Below, piece by piece: positions 11,033-21,899 of a stretch of 64,000 nt of DNA. The number at the start of each line of letters is the position of its first letter. Position 1 is the first letter of the stretch. A program made the translations under genes and the position numbers. The notes beneath the pieces were generated by a model. It saw only the letters and a program-made list of their open reading frames with translations. It ran no database searches and was not told where the DNA came from. The stretch is from Lepidodermella squamata (Eukaryota > Gastrotricha): positions 2,666,001 to 2,730,000 of the forward strand of contig JBLDXI010000029.1 in assembly GCA_047495785.1 (NCBI GenBank), written 5' to 3'.

Positions 11033-12519
11033 TGCTGCGCATTTAAACGTGCGTCCTGCCATCGTCTTTCTATTTTGAGAATTTTTGTTTTTGTGATTAA
11101 GGACCGTCATCTGGTGTGTTGTTATTATTTGAATATTTGTTAAAAAATATTTAATATACAAAGTGACGTCGAAAAACTGAGAGGCGCCGACATCTTCAGC
11201 GCCACTTCTCAATTTGAGGCTTTGTCTCATTTTGGAGAGTGGCACAAAGTGGGGATAACCAACGACAAAACATGTATGGTGAATGATTTGAAAAACTCCG
11301 GTTTATGCAGACAAAAATTTCGAAAAATTGCTGCTCTATTCCAATGTTCAAAACGCTAGCTGCCCATCGGTGCCACCTTCAATTTTCAGTTTTCCTGGCC
11401 TAAATCAATTTTAAATTTGTAAGCATTTGTAAGCAACTTCTCCATTATCACAACACAACAACTCCGGAGAAATTAAACGTCCTTTCGTTTGTTTTTTATT
11501 CAAAAAAAAGAATGCCATCACTTCAATATCAATTATTATCATTAAATTAATATAACTCGTTATTCAGTACAGAGAGATGGGAACCACACACATACACAAC
11601 GTCGAATGTCGTCCGTCGCTCCTCAAAATATTCCACAAAAAATTTGCAATCATTTTTCATCATCATAGCCAAATTTTTACGAAATTTATCAATTTCTTGT
11701 GAATAACGCTAGTAAGAATTTTCAATAATTTTATTGAATTTCTCAAAAAATCGAGATGAGAAAAATTCAAATTTTCTAAACTGCTTAAAAATCATTATAC
11801 AATCATTATACCAGCAAGTCGAGGAAAATATTATGAAAAAAGTGAGCCATGATTTGTTGAAATTACCCACGTCGAACTTGCCACAATATTCCGATTTATT
11901 TTCCGATCAGGTCAACAAAAATAGTGCGACATAGAGATAGAGATAGAGTCGAAGTAAAATTACGCGACAAAGAAAAAGGGAACAACCAAATCTAAATTTT
12001 TTGCCGTCTAGTTACAATAAGAAGAAGTGATAAACAATTCTGAAATAATTACGCAGAATTTATTTTTTCGCAATCAACAAAATCATGATTCAATTTTTCT
12101 CGAAAAAAATGACGGGCACATTGCTCCAAAACAAGAAGAAAAGAACGAGAGAGAGAACACGTGCATTTATTTTTTAATATTAATCATTTTATTTATTCGA
12201 TTTTGTTTAACGAGAACAGCGAATTGTGTTGAGCGGCCATCGAGAGAATCTGCATTTCAATGCGGAAGCGAAAAAATCCGCCCTGAAAAAATCATGCAGA
12301 TACTAAATGTTTTTTTCTTCGAATGAAATGAGCCATTTTTTTATGCGAAATATATGCTGACTTCAAAAACGAGAGAATAAGAGAGAAAAAAGGCGCAAAT
12401 AAGGCACTGCCGTATTTTTTGACCCGAAATGTTTCATCATCAGTGCAAAAAATCGTGAGAAAAAAAACGTGTTTTTTTACAATTTATTTCATTTTTTCGA
12501 TGGCACGGCGGCGTAAATA
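11033..12519. other. AT-rich intergenic between the array and DOT1L
   Basis: No gene is supported. A short gatagagatagagatagag tract lies near 11933-11950. Long A- and T-runs dominate, with small open frames without recognisable content. The right end is the 3' UTR of DOT1L (minus strand). Confidence 0.4.
12483..12488 (-). terminator. AATAAA poly(A) signal of DOT1L
   Basis: TTTATT on the + strand is AATAAA on the minus strand, about 32 bp past the DOT1L stop codon, a normal place for a polyadenylation signal. Confidence 0.5.
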
Positions 12520-15500
12520 TCACGCGACTGAAGGCTGAGGCTCCTGCGGGGGTGGGTCGCTGCCGCTGGCCGCCGAACCCGCCGCGCCGGCTGACGATGA
12601 GTTGTCGACCTGGGACGGGCCGGGTACGTTCGCCGTCGCGAAGTGCGGCCGGAAAACCATGGACGAAATGTGGAAAACAGGCCCGTTCGGCGGTTTCGAC
12701 GACGACGGCGCTGGGGTCATTACTTGCGGTGGGGTTTGCGACGGGGTGGCCATGGCTACTGCGGGCGAGGCAGAGGTGGGCGGCGGCTGCTGGTTGGATG
12801 GTGTTGTTGTCGAGGGCGTGGTGGTGGTGGGAGGGCGCGGGTGTGAGGGTTCGGGCAGGCGCAGGTGCGACAGGAACTCGGCCATGTCCGACGAGGTGAG
12901 CGGCACCATCGTCTGGTGCGGCGTGGGCGAGGCCGAGTTGTCGCCTATCGTAGGCGTACTCTGTTTGTTCCGCGGCTTGTTAGGTGTCTGGATAAGAGGA
13001 AAAAAATAAATTAGCATTTGAATAAAATTTTGGAATTAATTCTAGGGTGCCAACTTTCATACATAAATATGTATGAAATTTTTAACTTTCATACATATTT
13101 TTTTTCATTAAATTCAAGCTGAAAACATTAGGGAAATGCCAAAAATCGAGCTTCGTAGAAACCCGAAACTCGAAATTTACTAACCCTAACCTTAATCCTG
13201 AACCCCAACCAAACCCTAAACCTAACCCTAACCCGAACCCTGGCACCTAACCCTAACCCCTAACCCCAATTCCTAATCACAGTTTGGCTGAAAAACACGA
13301 TTTTATGAAAAAAAAAGTATGAAAGTTAATTTTGTCATACATAAATATGTATGAAAGTGCACTTCGTTAATTCTATTCAATTTAATTAAAATTTTAAAAT
13401 AATTTCAACCCAAATTTTAATTTCAAACTTAAATCATAACTTTGAATTAAAAAATCTCGAGTAACTTCCTGCTAATAGCAATTAAAAGCGGAGTTATTAG
13501 CAAATCTTCCTTAATTTCTCACGTCCGCAGAATGCGAGTTCTTGCATTAGTGAAAAGTTTTCCTGAGCAGCTACGAACGCCGTCGAAAAACCGAAATTTC
13601 GCTTTTCGCTAATTTCCCATGATTTTTATGTATTTCGGTTCAATTTCGGAACTCATTTGTTGTTTCTCCTTCACTGGGTGTACGGATACACAGCATACAA
13701 AATAGAATGAAATTTAAATTTTGAAGCTCTTCTTATTAAAAAAGCTCAAAATCGGAAAATAAAAAATCCACCTTAATATTGACTGAAGCGCAATGTCAAA
13801 ACTGAGTAAAATAACGCTTGTTTTCGCATCTTAAAAATACATAACCGCATAAGATAACAGCAATAAGGCGATGATGGCTTCTCGTTGACAATTTCTCGCT
13901 TACTGGTCGGGGAGGATTATTCTAAAAATCATGATAATCCATGAAAATCACCGAAAATGCTCGGCCAAATATCGAAATATGATGCTCAGCGATCCAGATT
14001 GAGCCAAAAAGAGCTACAATTTCTGTTGTTATCACTTATTTAATGTTGCATTTACGTTCAACTCTTGGATTCCAGCAAATTTTTCACTCTTGCAGAAATA
14101 ACGAATTTGACATAACACTCGAGGTAATTAGACAATTCTACGATATCTAGAAAAGTAAAAAGGTGCTTAACATTCGATATTGGATTGTCTCGAGGACCTC
14201 TAGCATCATCAAAAATATTCGAATTGAATTAAATTTCTGACTGAAATTGAAGGAAAAAAAATCGACTATTTGTGAAAAATCAACGGAAAATCGGGAATCG
14301 CCTAGCTGAATTTTTTCTCCGGATTTTCCTCGAGAAAATACCGATTTTCAACTGTAGTTTCCACGGTGTATGAATTTAGTTCTCCTATTTAGGCTATTAA
14401 AATAGGAAGTTATTCTACGAACTAGAAACAACATCCAGAAAAAAATTAAGGTGGACTTTTCATTTTCGAATAAAAATTTTCGTAATCAAAAAATGCAATT
14501 AAATTCCAATAACTTTCTTGAAATTTGAGTTCCTGGTTCAAAAAATCGCTCGCTAAAAATTTAAAAAATTGAATAATAAATTAATTACCCGTCGCTGGGG
14601 CGTTTTCTTCGCAGCTACATCCGGCGTCGCCGTGCCGCCGTGATTCGAGTCCTGGTTGTGCTGCCCGGCCAACTGCGGCGTCGACGACTGGCCGCGGTTC
14701 TTCCTCGCCGCCGCGCGCTCCGCTGTCACAGTCGCCGTCGCCATAATCGCCTTGAGCGTCTCCTCAACCGACGCAGGAACCGCCGTCAAATGATTCTTCG
14801 TCGTCTCAGGCGGCGGCGGTTGCTGTTGCTGCTGTTGCATTTGCGGGGACTGCGAGATATTTTGAGACTGTGGCAGGGGTGGGGGAGGAGGGGGAGGTAA
14901 ATTCTGTTGCTGCTGCTGTTGATGAAACCACGGATTTACAACATTCTGATTCGCGAATTGCCGCATCAAATCGCCGTTATTGTTGTTGTTCTGGCCATTG
15001 TTACTCGCCTGTTGCTGCTGCTGGGGTACAAATTGCTGCATCAACATTTGATTCGCGGCCTGGATCGCGCCTGGGTTCGAGCCGTAGTACGGCAGCAGCG
15101 CGGCTAGGGTCGAGTTGAAAATCGAAACAGCTTGTTGTTGCTGTTGCTCAGTGAATCGGCCGAAATTCGCGTTGTTGTTGTTGTTGTTGTTGTTGTTATT
15201 ATTGTTATTATTCGACGACCCGGTCGCGGTTTGGAATGGACCTAACGGGTACGAACTAACCACCTGTTGCTGCTGCTGCTGCTGCGAATTATTTGTCGCC
15301 AACATTTGTTGTGGCTGTTGTTGTTGAGGTTGCTGCTGAGGCTGTGTAATTTGCGGCTGTTGCGGGTTATTCGCGATTTCTTTCAGCGATTTGTTCCGGT
15401 TGACTATCCGCTTCGATTCGTTGATGAAATCCGAGGCGGTCGTGATGTTCGAGCTGGTTTTCGACGTTAACGTGTCGACTTGCTGCCGGAGACGGGCGTT

Positions 15501-18500
15501 GTTTTGCGCCGTTAGTTGGCTCAACTCTTCTGATATCGCCCGGTCTCGTTCCTTCAATTCGGCATTTTTTGCCCGAGCGGCTTCTAGACGAGCGGCCAAA
15601 ATCTAGAAAAAATAATATAAAAATTATGAATGAGACAAAGATTTTCCGGTTCTATATAATCGTTCTATATAATCGTTATAATATAATAATAATAATAATA
15701 ATAATAGTTTTATTTAGCCTCTCCTAGACTGCACGTCATTATACCGTTTCCGGTTTTGAAGAGGGCGAAGGCAGGCAAAGATTGATAATTAATCCTTACC
15801 CACCCCCACAGTTGAAGATTCTGCTTTTTCCGAAAAATTCATAATTATCAATCGAGTTAACAATCATGCGCCATTCATCTTTTTCAAAGGATGCGAGTTC
15901 AGCTAATTGTAAATCAGGAATAATTTTAGTTTCAAATTTATTTTCGCCGGGTTTTTTCTTATCACCTTTTTTCTTTGTGACCTTATCCTTTTTGTCTTTC
16001 TTAATGTTAGATTTCTTTTTCCGGCGTATTTCCTTAGTGAGTCCTACTTTAATCAAACTCCTATGCACTCCGTTTATCCACCTGGTCCGGGGTCTTCCTC
16101 TGGGTGCAAACCACCCGAACGGGGGCATCCAGGTATAAATTTTATTTATTAGACCTTTTTCATCGTAATCACGTGATCTAACAATGTGTCCTAAATATCT
16201 TAAGCGTTGTTTTTCGACTATGCGACTCACTTCAATGAGCCCTCCGCATAGAGCCAGCCTAATATCGATATTTGGAATGTAGTCCATTAGGTGGACACCT
16301 ACTATTGATCGAAGCCATCGATACTCTATTGTATTTAGCCTATTTTCTTGGGCTATCGAGATGTTCCAGGATTCACAGGCGTAAATGATGGTAGGTATTA
16401 TCACGCAAGTTAGGACCTTTAACTTTGTCGATATGGAAACCTGATTCTTATTGCACATAAACTTATTCATAGCCCCGAATACACTACCAGCCTTAGAGAT
16501 CCTATAATTTAATTCCTCGTCAATTTTGCCATCGCTGGTGATAATACTGCCTAGATATTTGAATTTGGTAACTTTTTCAAGTTTTTTACCATTTAGTTCT
16601 AATTCGTATTTGCAGGTTGCTGTCTCGTCCTTAGCGATAATCATATATTGGGTTTTAGCAACGTTAATTTTAAGTCCTAATTCGGTGCATGCTAAGTCAA
16701 ATATTTTTAGCAACCGTGAGATTTCGTCATGATTCATGCCCAATAGAGTTCCATCGTCCGCGAATGCAAGTAAATTCAGAAAATCCTCGTCACTAATTGG
16801 AAAACCGACTTTTTCCTCCGATAATTGTTCGCAGATTTTGTTAAAAGTTGCAATAAATAATAAAGGTGACAGCGGACATCCTTGCCTAAGACCCCTAGTT
16901 ACATAGAAAAAATCTGAAAGTTCAGAGTCAACCTTAACTGCTACTTTGTTCACCTTATAAAGACTTTGTATAGCTTCAATTAGACTGGAATCCACACCCA
17001 TGTTTTTGAGGGCTGTCCAGACCTTTTCTCTGTCGACCAGATCATAGGCTTTTTCGAGGTCGATAAAAACTAAATGCAATTCTTTTTTGAAGAATATTAT
17101 TTTTTCTATAATTTGTCGAAGTACAAATATGCAGTCTCTAGTGCCCTTTAGAGGTTGAAAACCGAATTGTAGTTTCGAGATTTTTGATCCTATCAATGCT
17201 CTCAATTTTCTTTCCAGAATAATGGCATAAAGTTTACCTACTACACTTAGTAGACTAATACCTCGGTAATTTTGACACTTACATTTTTCGCCCTTATTTT
17301 TGTAAATTGGGGTAATTATGGCAGTTGACCATTCCTCAGGGACCATTTTTTCGCTCCAGGCTTGGTTCAGAATTTTGCTGAGCCATTTAATATTGGTTTC
17401 ACTTAGGGCTTTAATCATTTCAGGTCGGATTTCGTCGATCCCCGGGGCCTTCCCATTTTTCATGTGGTCAATAGCGTTCTTAATTTCGGTTAGCGTAATT
17501 TCAGTCAAGCTCGGGTTTTCAGGGGGAATATTTGGTTCAGGGTTATCAGGCTCATTTTCAAGCCCTTGTAAAAGTTCCATAAAATAGTTTTTCATTACGT
17601 CCAAAATTTCGTCGATACCGTTGGTAAGGGAGCCGTCCTCTTTTTCAAGCGGGTGGGCTTCACTTTTTTCCTTATTTTCTCCCCTCAGCCTTTTGATTTC
17701 CAACCAGAATTTTTTGATATTTTCATAGTCCAACGGATTTTCTATCAGTTTGTCTAATTCAGAAAATTCAGATTGATCCTTCAGTACCTTTAAACGTTCA
17801 AGGGCATGATTTTTTTCATTTCTAGCAATGGTATAATGTTCTCGGTCTATGCGGCCCTTGGTATAATTTTTGAAATTTTCTTTACCTTTTTGGATGATTT
17901 GGTTTGCTAATGGGGTCCACCAGGCGGGTTTTTCACTTACGGTACCAATTTTTCGTTCCCCACAGGTGGTTCTAGCGGCATCTAGCAGGTTAGATTTAGT
18001 GTTTACCCAGGTATCATCTATTGATTTGGGCTTATTTTCACTGCTCGAGGCTATCGTTGTCAAATTATTGTTAAACTTTTCACTGAATTCCTCTTTCCTC
18101 AGCAGTTGATGTTTTATAGATTTTTTTATTTCAACTCGTTTTCTATTTAGATTTGGGCAATTTATAACACCTCGAACGAGCCTATGATCTGAGTCTAGGA
18201 TGGGATTTTCTTGTATGTCACAATTCAGAAACTTGTTTTTATCCTCTTTATCTACCAAAATGTAGTCTAAAAAAGACCTACGCTCTGTCTTGCCGCTGCC
18301 CCTTTGCCAGGTGTAACCAATATTTGGAAAAAATGTGTTGACAAAGCATAGATTATTGCTATTTGCAAATTCCAGCCATAAATTGCCTTTATCGTTTCCG
18401 ATAATGTCGCTGTAAGGGCCTACAGATTTGGAATTTTTCGCGCTCAAAATTCGGCCGTTCAAATCACCCATTATAATAGTAGTTCCTTTTTTCGAGTTTA

Positions 18501-21500
18501 AACGCGAGTATTCTTGTTGCAGGACTTGGAGGAAAGCGTCTAGAGATTTAGTACAACTATTTGCTGGTGCGTAAACAGATATTATATTATACATATCGCG
18601 ATTTACTTTTAGTCGAGCCGATATAATGCGTTCATTGATGTTTTTAACCTCGATTACAAGTACGTGTTTACGCCGACGCACATAAATGCCTGTTCCTGAT
18701 TGTTATAATTATAAGTTATAATCGTTAACCAAATTTAGCCGCCATAATATTTTTTGAATTTTTCAAGGTTTTTAGAATAGGCAATCTTAATTGAGATTTA
18801 ACGGCAATAAAATAAGGTAAAAATTACATTTTTATAAATAAGTGATTAATTTTGAATTTTAATTAAATATTGGAAAATTATGGCACCTTCTAAAATTTAA
18901 AAATTGAGAGCGCATTCAGATTGAGGCCGAAAGAGATTTTCCGAAAAACGATCAAAACTCAGCAGACTTGAATTTTGACCAACTAATTCGCCTAAAATTG
19001 CACTTTTCAAAATTTATAAAAATTCAAAAAATTCAAATAAAATAGAATGTTTTTCTATGAAAAAACTAGAAAAACCTTGAGATTACTGCATAATCCCTAT
19101 TTAGTGAAATTATTCGTAAACTGTCCAATTTTTTTGGATAGAAATTACAGTGAAAGTTGTCTAAACCGGACTAGGGTCGTGCCAGGTAAAATCGTCCGGT
19201 TTAGAGAAAGTCCGAATTATTTTAAACCGGACTGAGTCCGGTATAGGAAGTACCACGTGAAATTCATGGAATTTTCAAGTTTTACAAGCTAAGTAATAGC
19301 TTTTGAGTACGGAATCGACAATTTTAATATAAATAATCAACATATTCAGCTATTTTCAGCTATATTCGCAATAATTTGGAAGTTAAATGTTTTTCGAAAT
19401 TTTGAGGCTACTCTTGTCAGGCAGGGGCTGGCACTTTCTTCAAAATTATATAGAAAATTGGACTTTTTATTGCATAAACCGGACTTCGAGCCCCAAATCC
19501 GTCCGGTTTATACACCAGTCCGGTTTAGAGAGTCCGGTTTAGACAATAAAATTATAATGTAAAGTCCACACTTTCGGATCGAGCCACCCGAAATCGTCCG
19601 GTTTAGACCGGTCCGGTTTAAACAACTTTCACTGTATATTTCTTTTCAGAAATTTTTCTCGCTATTTTCGAAATTTGACCGTTTTTTTACAAATTTAGAC
19701 TAAAATAACGCTTAAAATGATTGAAAAATTGAATTATGTTTTCAATAAAATTATGACAAGCCGAAAATCCTGAAATTTAGAAGCAGAAGGGTTTCTAGTT
19801 TCATTAAAATGAAAAAATTCGAATCGACCCCCAAATTTTTTTTACGAAAATAGCCGACAATACTGCGAATTATGACGCTGCGCTTCATTTCTCTTTCTAT
19901 AGAGCGACAATCCTTATACAAAAATGTTATACAATTGTCCAATTAATTTCACGCATAACGGAGCTATTGAATTCTCGATCGTTGATGAATAACGTGAGAA
20001 AATTAAGAGTGAGTCATTAAACGAAATCTCTCCATTCATTGAAAGCAGTGACCTAAAATATAACTTAACGACACGCAATATTATGAATTAGTCTACACAG
20101 GAATTTTACCAAAAATATCAAAAATTAATAGTAATTTAAATTGGAAAAAATCCTAAAAATCCTAAAATTAATTTGAACGGCTATTATTATTAATAATTTA
20201 TTGAAAAAATAAAATTTCCGTAAAAATAATAAAATTCATTAAAAATCTAGAAAAAGAGAAAATGCTTCATTTTGGTAGGAAATTTACCTGTTTTTGCCCG
20301 GCCATAGTCTGATGTTCGATGAACGACAAAACCTGCGACTTTATGCGGTTGAAAAACGCATCGACTCGGCCCTCGCGACTCGCCGGATCGACCGCCGTCG
20401 AAGACACCGACGCCTTGTACAACAAATCCAACCCGGCCGGCATCGTTTTCGCCGCCTTCTTCGCATGCGGCTCGTCCTCCTTATCGGCGCCGCGATGGTG
20501 GTGATGATGATGATGGTGCTCCTTCTCACGTTTCCGCCGCGTTTTCTCCGCAACAACCAACTCCTCCGCGATTTTTGAGGATTTCTTAACGATTGGCGTC
20601 GAACCGAGCCGCGGGATCTTCGCAGGCCGGCCGCGGCCTCGATGCACGACTGGCTGGGCGGCCGCTGGTTGAGGTGGATTTTCGACGACCGCCTTCTTCT
20701 CGTGGCCATTCGCCGTAGAAACACTCGGCACTTCGTCCTTTTCGGCCGATTTCGTGCTGACGTGGCTCTTACCAGACGCCATAGAGTCCTCGCTGTTGAT
20801 AGATGAAGAAGAGCTAGGTACCGAGTTGCCTTGCCGTTCCCGCCTCGCTTTTTTCTTCTCGAAATACTCTTCTAGCATAGTGCGGTCGAGCGTGTGCAGG
20901 TAGAACGAGAAGTCTCGACCCGTCCACGACACGGCCTGCGTGTTCGGCGAGATCGACAGTTCCTCAACTCGCAGTATAGCGCTTATATCCGAGAGGTTAC
21001 GCTCGGTTATCTCAAACTTCATCGGACACAGCGACAGCGAGCACACTATTTTAGCGCCTTGCTTCATGTTCTGTAGCCGCTGTTTCAACTCGTGGTTAAC
21101 CTGCGGCCCGAACGCAAAGTTATTCGCGAAGACGACGTCCGCGTCGTTGATGACGTCGGCCCAGCGCTGCGTTAGGAAGTCCTCCTTAACGAGCTGAAAC
21201 TCAGAGTACGACTTGCCGTACCACGCCATCCAAAACCGGAATTGCGCGTCCATCAGTTTAGCGTACGCGCTAGGCAAGTCGGCCCGCTCAACGCCGTAGG
21301 CTATGCGCAGATTAGGCACCATCGCCGCGACTTGCAGCACAACTTGGCCCACCCCGGAGCCGAGATCGATAAACGTGCCGTTTTCGGGCCATTTAATCTT
21401 CGAGACCATGCGTTCAATCAGCTCAAACGACGTCTCGCCGTACGTCTCCGGCGAGAATGGCGGGTATTGATTGAGTTTTTCCGGGTCGCTAACCGCCCGG

Positions 21501-21899
21501 TAGTAACATTGTAGTAAGATGTGTTTCAACAGAGGGTGGGACGGTCGATGCCGCTCGAGGTATTTTTTCGAGCAACTCGTGCCCTTCCACATGCGTTGAA
21601 TTTCGGTGACGGCGCGGTTGAATCGGTCGCATGATTCCCGCACGCTGTCGTAACTCGAAGGGTCGACTTTAGCGAGAATGTTCTGAACTGGGTATTTCAG
21701 CTCAGGAATATCCTCGCAAACGAAACTGAATGTAAGCCTCAGTTCTTCAAAGCCCTCTCTTCCGTCCTAAAAATAAAATGAAACATAAAAAATATTAGCT
21801 TTAAAATGCAATATGACTTACGAATGAGTTCAAAGGCCAGGTGAACACGGCTGGCTCAGCGCCGACAGGGCTCGATAGCCGGATTTCGCGCCTTGCCAT
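12520..21899 (-). CDS. DOT1L: Histone H3-lysine-79 methyltransferase (DOT1L)
   Basis: Exons 21822-21899, 20288-21766, 14589-15602 and 12520-12987, all phase 0, encode about 1012 residues. The N-terminus (SPVGAEPAVFTWPL) is the conserved DOT1 start. The catalytic domain shows SDPEKLNQYPPFSPETYGET, the SAM-binding loop DLGSGVGQVV (D near residue 158), NNFAFGP (near 241) and VSWTGRDFSFYLHTLDRT. DOT1L methylates H3K79 on nucleosomes in transcribed chromatin. After the domain come basic and AT-hook-like stretches (RGRGRPAKIPR), a His run near residue 440, a coiled coil spanning the exon 2/3 junction (AARLEAARAKNAELKERD), then long Gln and Asn runs and a Pro/Ser/Thr-rich end. The domain is fully intact. 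The low-complexity second half is longer than usual for small invertebrates. Intron 3 is 4.7 kb and holds a LINE and a TIR element. Confidence 0.93.
13048..13360. mobile_element. Inverted-repeat element with telomere-like core, DOT1L intron
   Basis: The arms at about 13048-13097 and 13317-13360 are inverted copies of each other: each holds TCATACATA, TATGTATGA and ACTTTCATAC. Each arm also contains its own small palindrome (TCATACATAAATATGTATGA). Between them lies a patch of degenerate CCCTAA repeats. The structure looks like a small non-autonomous DNA element or MITE of about 310 bp. No coding capacity. Confidence 0.55.
13180..13275. repeat. Interstitial telomere-like CCCTAA/CCCTAAC repeats
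   Basis: A run of imperfect ccctaa, ccctaac and cctaaccc units over about 95 bp (TTAGGG-type on the other strand). Typical nematode telomeres are TTAGGC, so this weakly favours another phylum. It could also be a simple low-complexity expansion. Confidence 0.6.
15679..18716 (-). mobile_element. 5'-truncated LINE with (TTA)n tail, inserted in DOT1L intron 3
   Basis: The element lies in the same orientation as the host gene. Its 3' end (low coordinates) is an AAT/ATT microsatellite of about 25 bp (15684-15708), a tail typical of RTE-like LINEs. An 11-bp sequence, TATAATCGTTA, occurs at 15668-15678 and 18717-18727, just outside both ends, and is a good target-site duplication. The 5' end starts inside the endonuclease domain, so the copy is truncated. 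The intact reading frame suggests a fairly recent insertion. Confidence 0.8.
15796..18681 (-). CDS. LINE endonuclease-reverse transcriptase (N-terminally truncated)
   Basis: An uninterrupted frame of 961 residues. The apurinic-type endonuclease is represented by its second half: MGDLNGR near residue 71 and SDHRLVRG near 162. The first catalytic motifs are missing, although a few in-frame residues (SGTGIYV) continue upstream to about 18700. The reverse transcriptase has NYRGISLLS, FIDLEKAYDLVDR (near 540), RQGCPLSPLL (near 600) and FADD (near 638), where YADD or FADD is the catalytic box. A C-terminal RYLGHIVRSRD...RGRPRTRW block is typical of RTE and related LINEs. The protein copies element RNA into DNA at nicked chromosomal sites. 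Because the endonuclease is incomplete, this copy is probably not autonomous. Confidence 0.85.
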   Translation of the reverse strand: MRRRKHVLVIEVKNINERIISARLKVNRDMYNIISVYAPANSCTKSLDAFLQVLQQEYSRLNSKKGTTIIMGDLNGRILSAKNSKSVGPYSDIIGNDKGNLWLEFANSNNLCFVNTFFPNIGYTWQRGSGKTERRSFLDYILVDKEDKNKFLNCDIQENPILDSDHRLVRGVINCPNLNRKRVEIKKSIKHQLLRKEEFSEKFNNNLTTIASSSENKPKSIDDTWVNTKSNLLDAARTTCGERKIGTVSEKPAWWTPLANQIIQKGKENFKNYTKGRIDREHYTIARNEKNHALERLKVLKDQSEFSELDKLIENPLDYENIKKFWLEIKRLRGENKEKSEAHPLEKEDGSLTNGIDEILDVMKNYFMELLQGLENEPDNPEPNIPPENPSLTEITLTEIKNAIDHMKNGKAPGIDEIRPEMIKALSETNIKWLSKILNQAWSEKMVPEEWSTAIITPIYKNKGEKCKCQNYRGISLLSVVGKLYAIILERKLRALIGSKISKLQFGFQPLKGTRDCIFVLRQIIEKIIFFKKELHLVFIDLEKAYDLVDREKVWTALKNMGVDSSLIEAIQSLYKVNKVAVKVDSELSDFFYVTRGLRQGCPLSPLLFIATFNKICEQLSEEKVGFPISDEDFLNLLAFADDGTLLGMNHDEISRLLKIFDLACTELGLKINVAKTQYMIIAKDETATCKYELELNGKKLEKVTKFKYLGSIITSDGKIDEELNYRISKAGSVFGAMNKFMCNKNQVSISTKLKVLTCVIIPTIIYACESWNISIAQENRLNTIEYRWLRSIVGVHLMDYIPNIDIRLALCGGLIEVSRIVEKQRLRYLGHIVRSRDYDEKGLINKIYTWMPPFGWFAPRGRPRTRWINGVHRSLIKVGLTKEIRRKKKSNIKKDKKDKVTKKKGDKKKPGENKFETKIIPDLQLAELASFEKDEWRMIVNSIDNYEFFGKSRIFNCGGG
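19146..19636. mobile_element. Non-autonomous Tc1/pogo-like DNA element (MITE)
   Basis: The ends are inverted repeats of at least 23 bp with one mismatch, starting CAGTGAAAGTTGT and continuing TAAACCGGAC, bounded by TA on both sides (19146-19147 and 19635-19636). Subterminal and internal copies of GTCCGGTTTA occur in both orientations (for example near 19190, 19500, 19520, 19540 and 19590). The size is about 490 bp with no transposase. CAGTG-type ends with a TA target are characteristic of pogo/Tigger-like families in the Tc1/mariner superfamily. Confidence 0.8.

Larger units (their letters stand above)
15603..20287. other. DOT1L intron 3, rich in mobile DNA
   Basis: This 4.7 kb intron contains the LINE (15679-18716) and the TIR element (19146-19636), described separately. 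The rest (18728-19145 and 19637-20287) is AT-rich with no supported feature. A short duplicated 14-mer (tctatataatcgtt) lies near 15652-15678 at the LINE 3' flank. Confidence 0.6.

Noticed and set aside
12552-13009. Long + strand open frames over DOT1L exon 4
   Set aside because: Antisense shadows of GC-rich, low-complexity DOT1L coding sequence; no motifs and no splice context.
14640-15606. Leu/Arg-rich + strand frames opposite the Q/N-rich exon
   Set aside because: CAG/CAA repeats read backwards give Leu and Cys runs; antisense artefacts of DOT1L exon 3.
20294-20724. Arg-rich frames overlapping DOT1L exon 2
   Set aside because: Alternate-frame shadows of a conserved coding exon.
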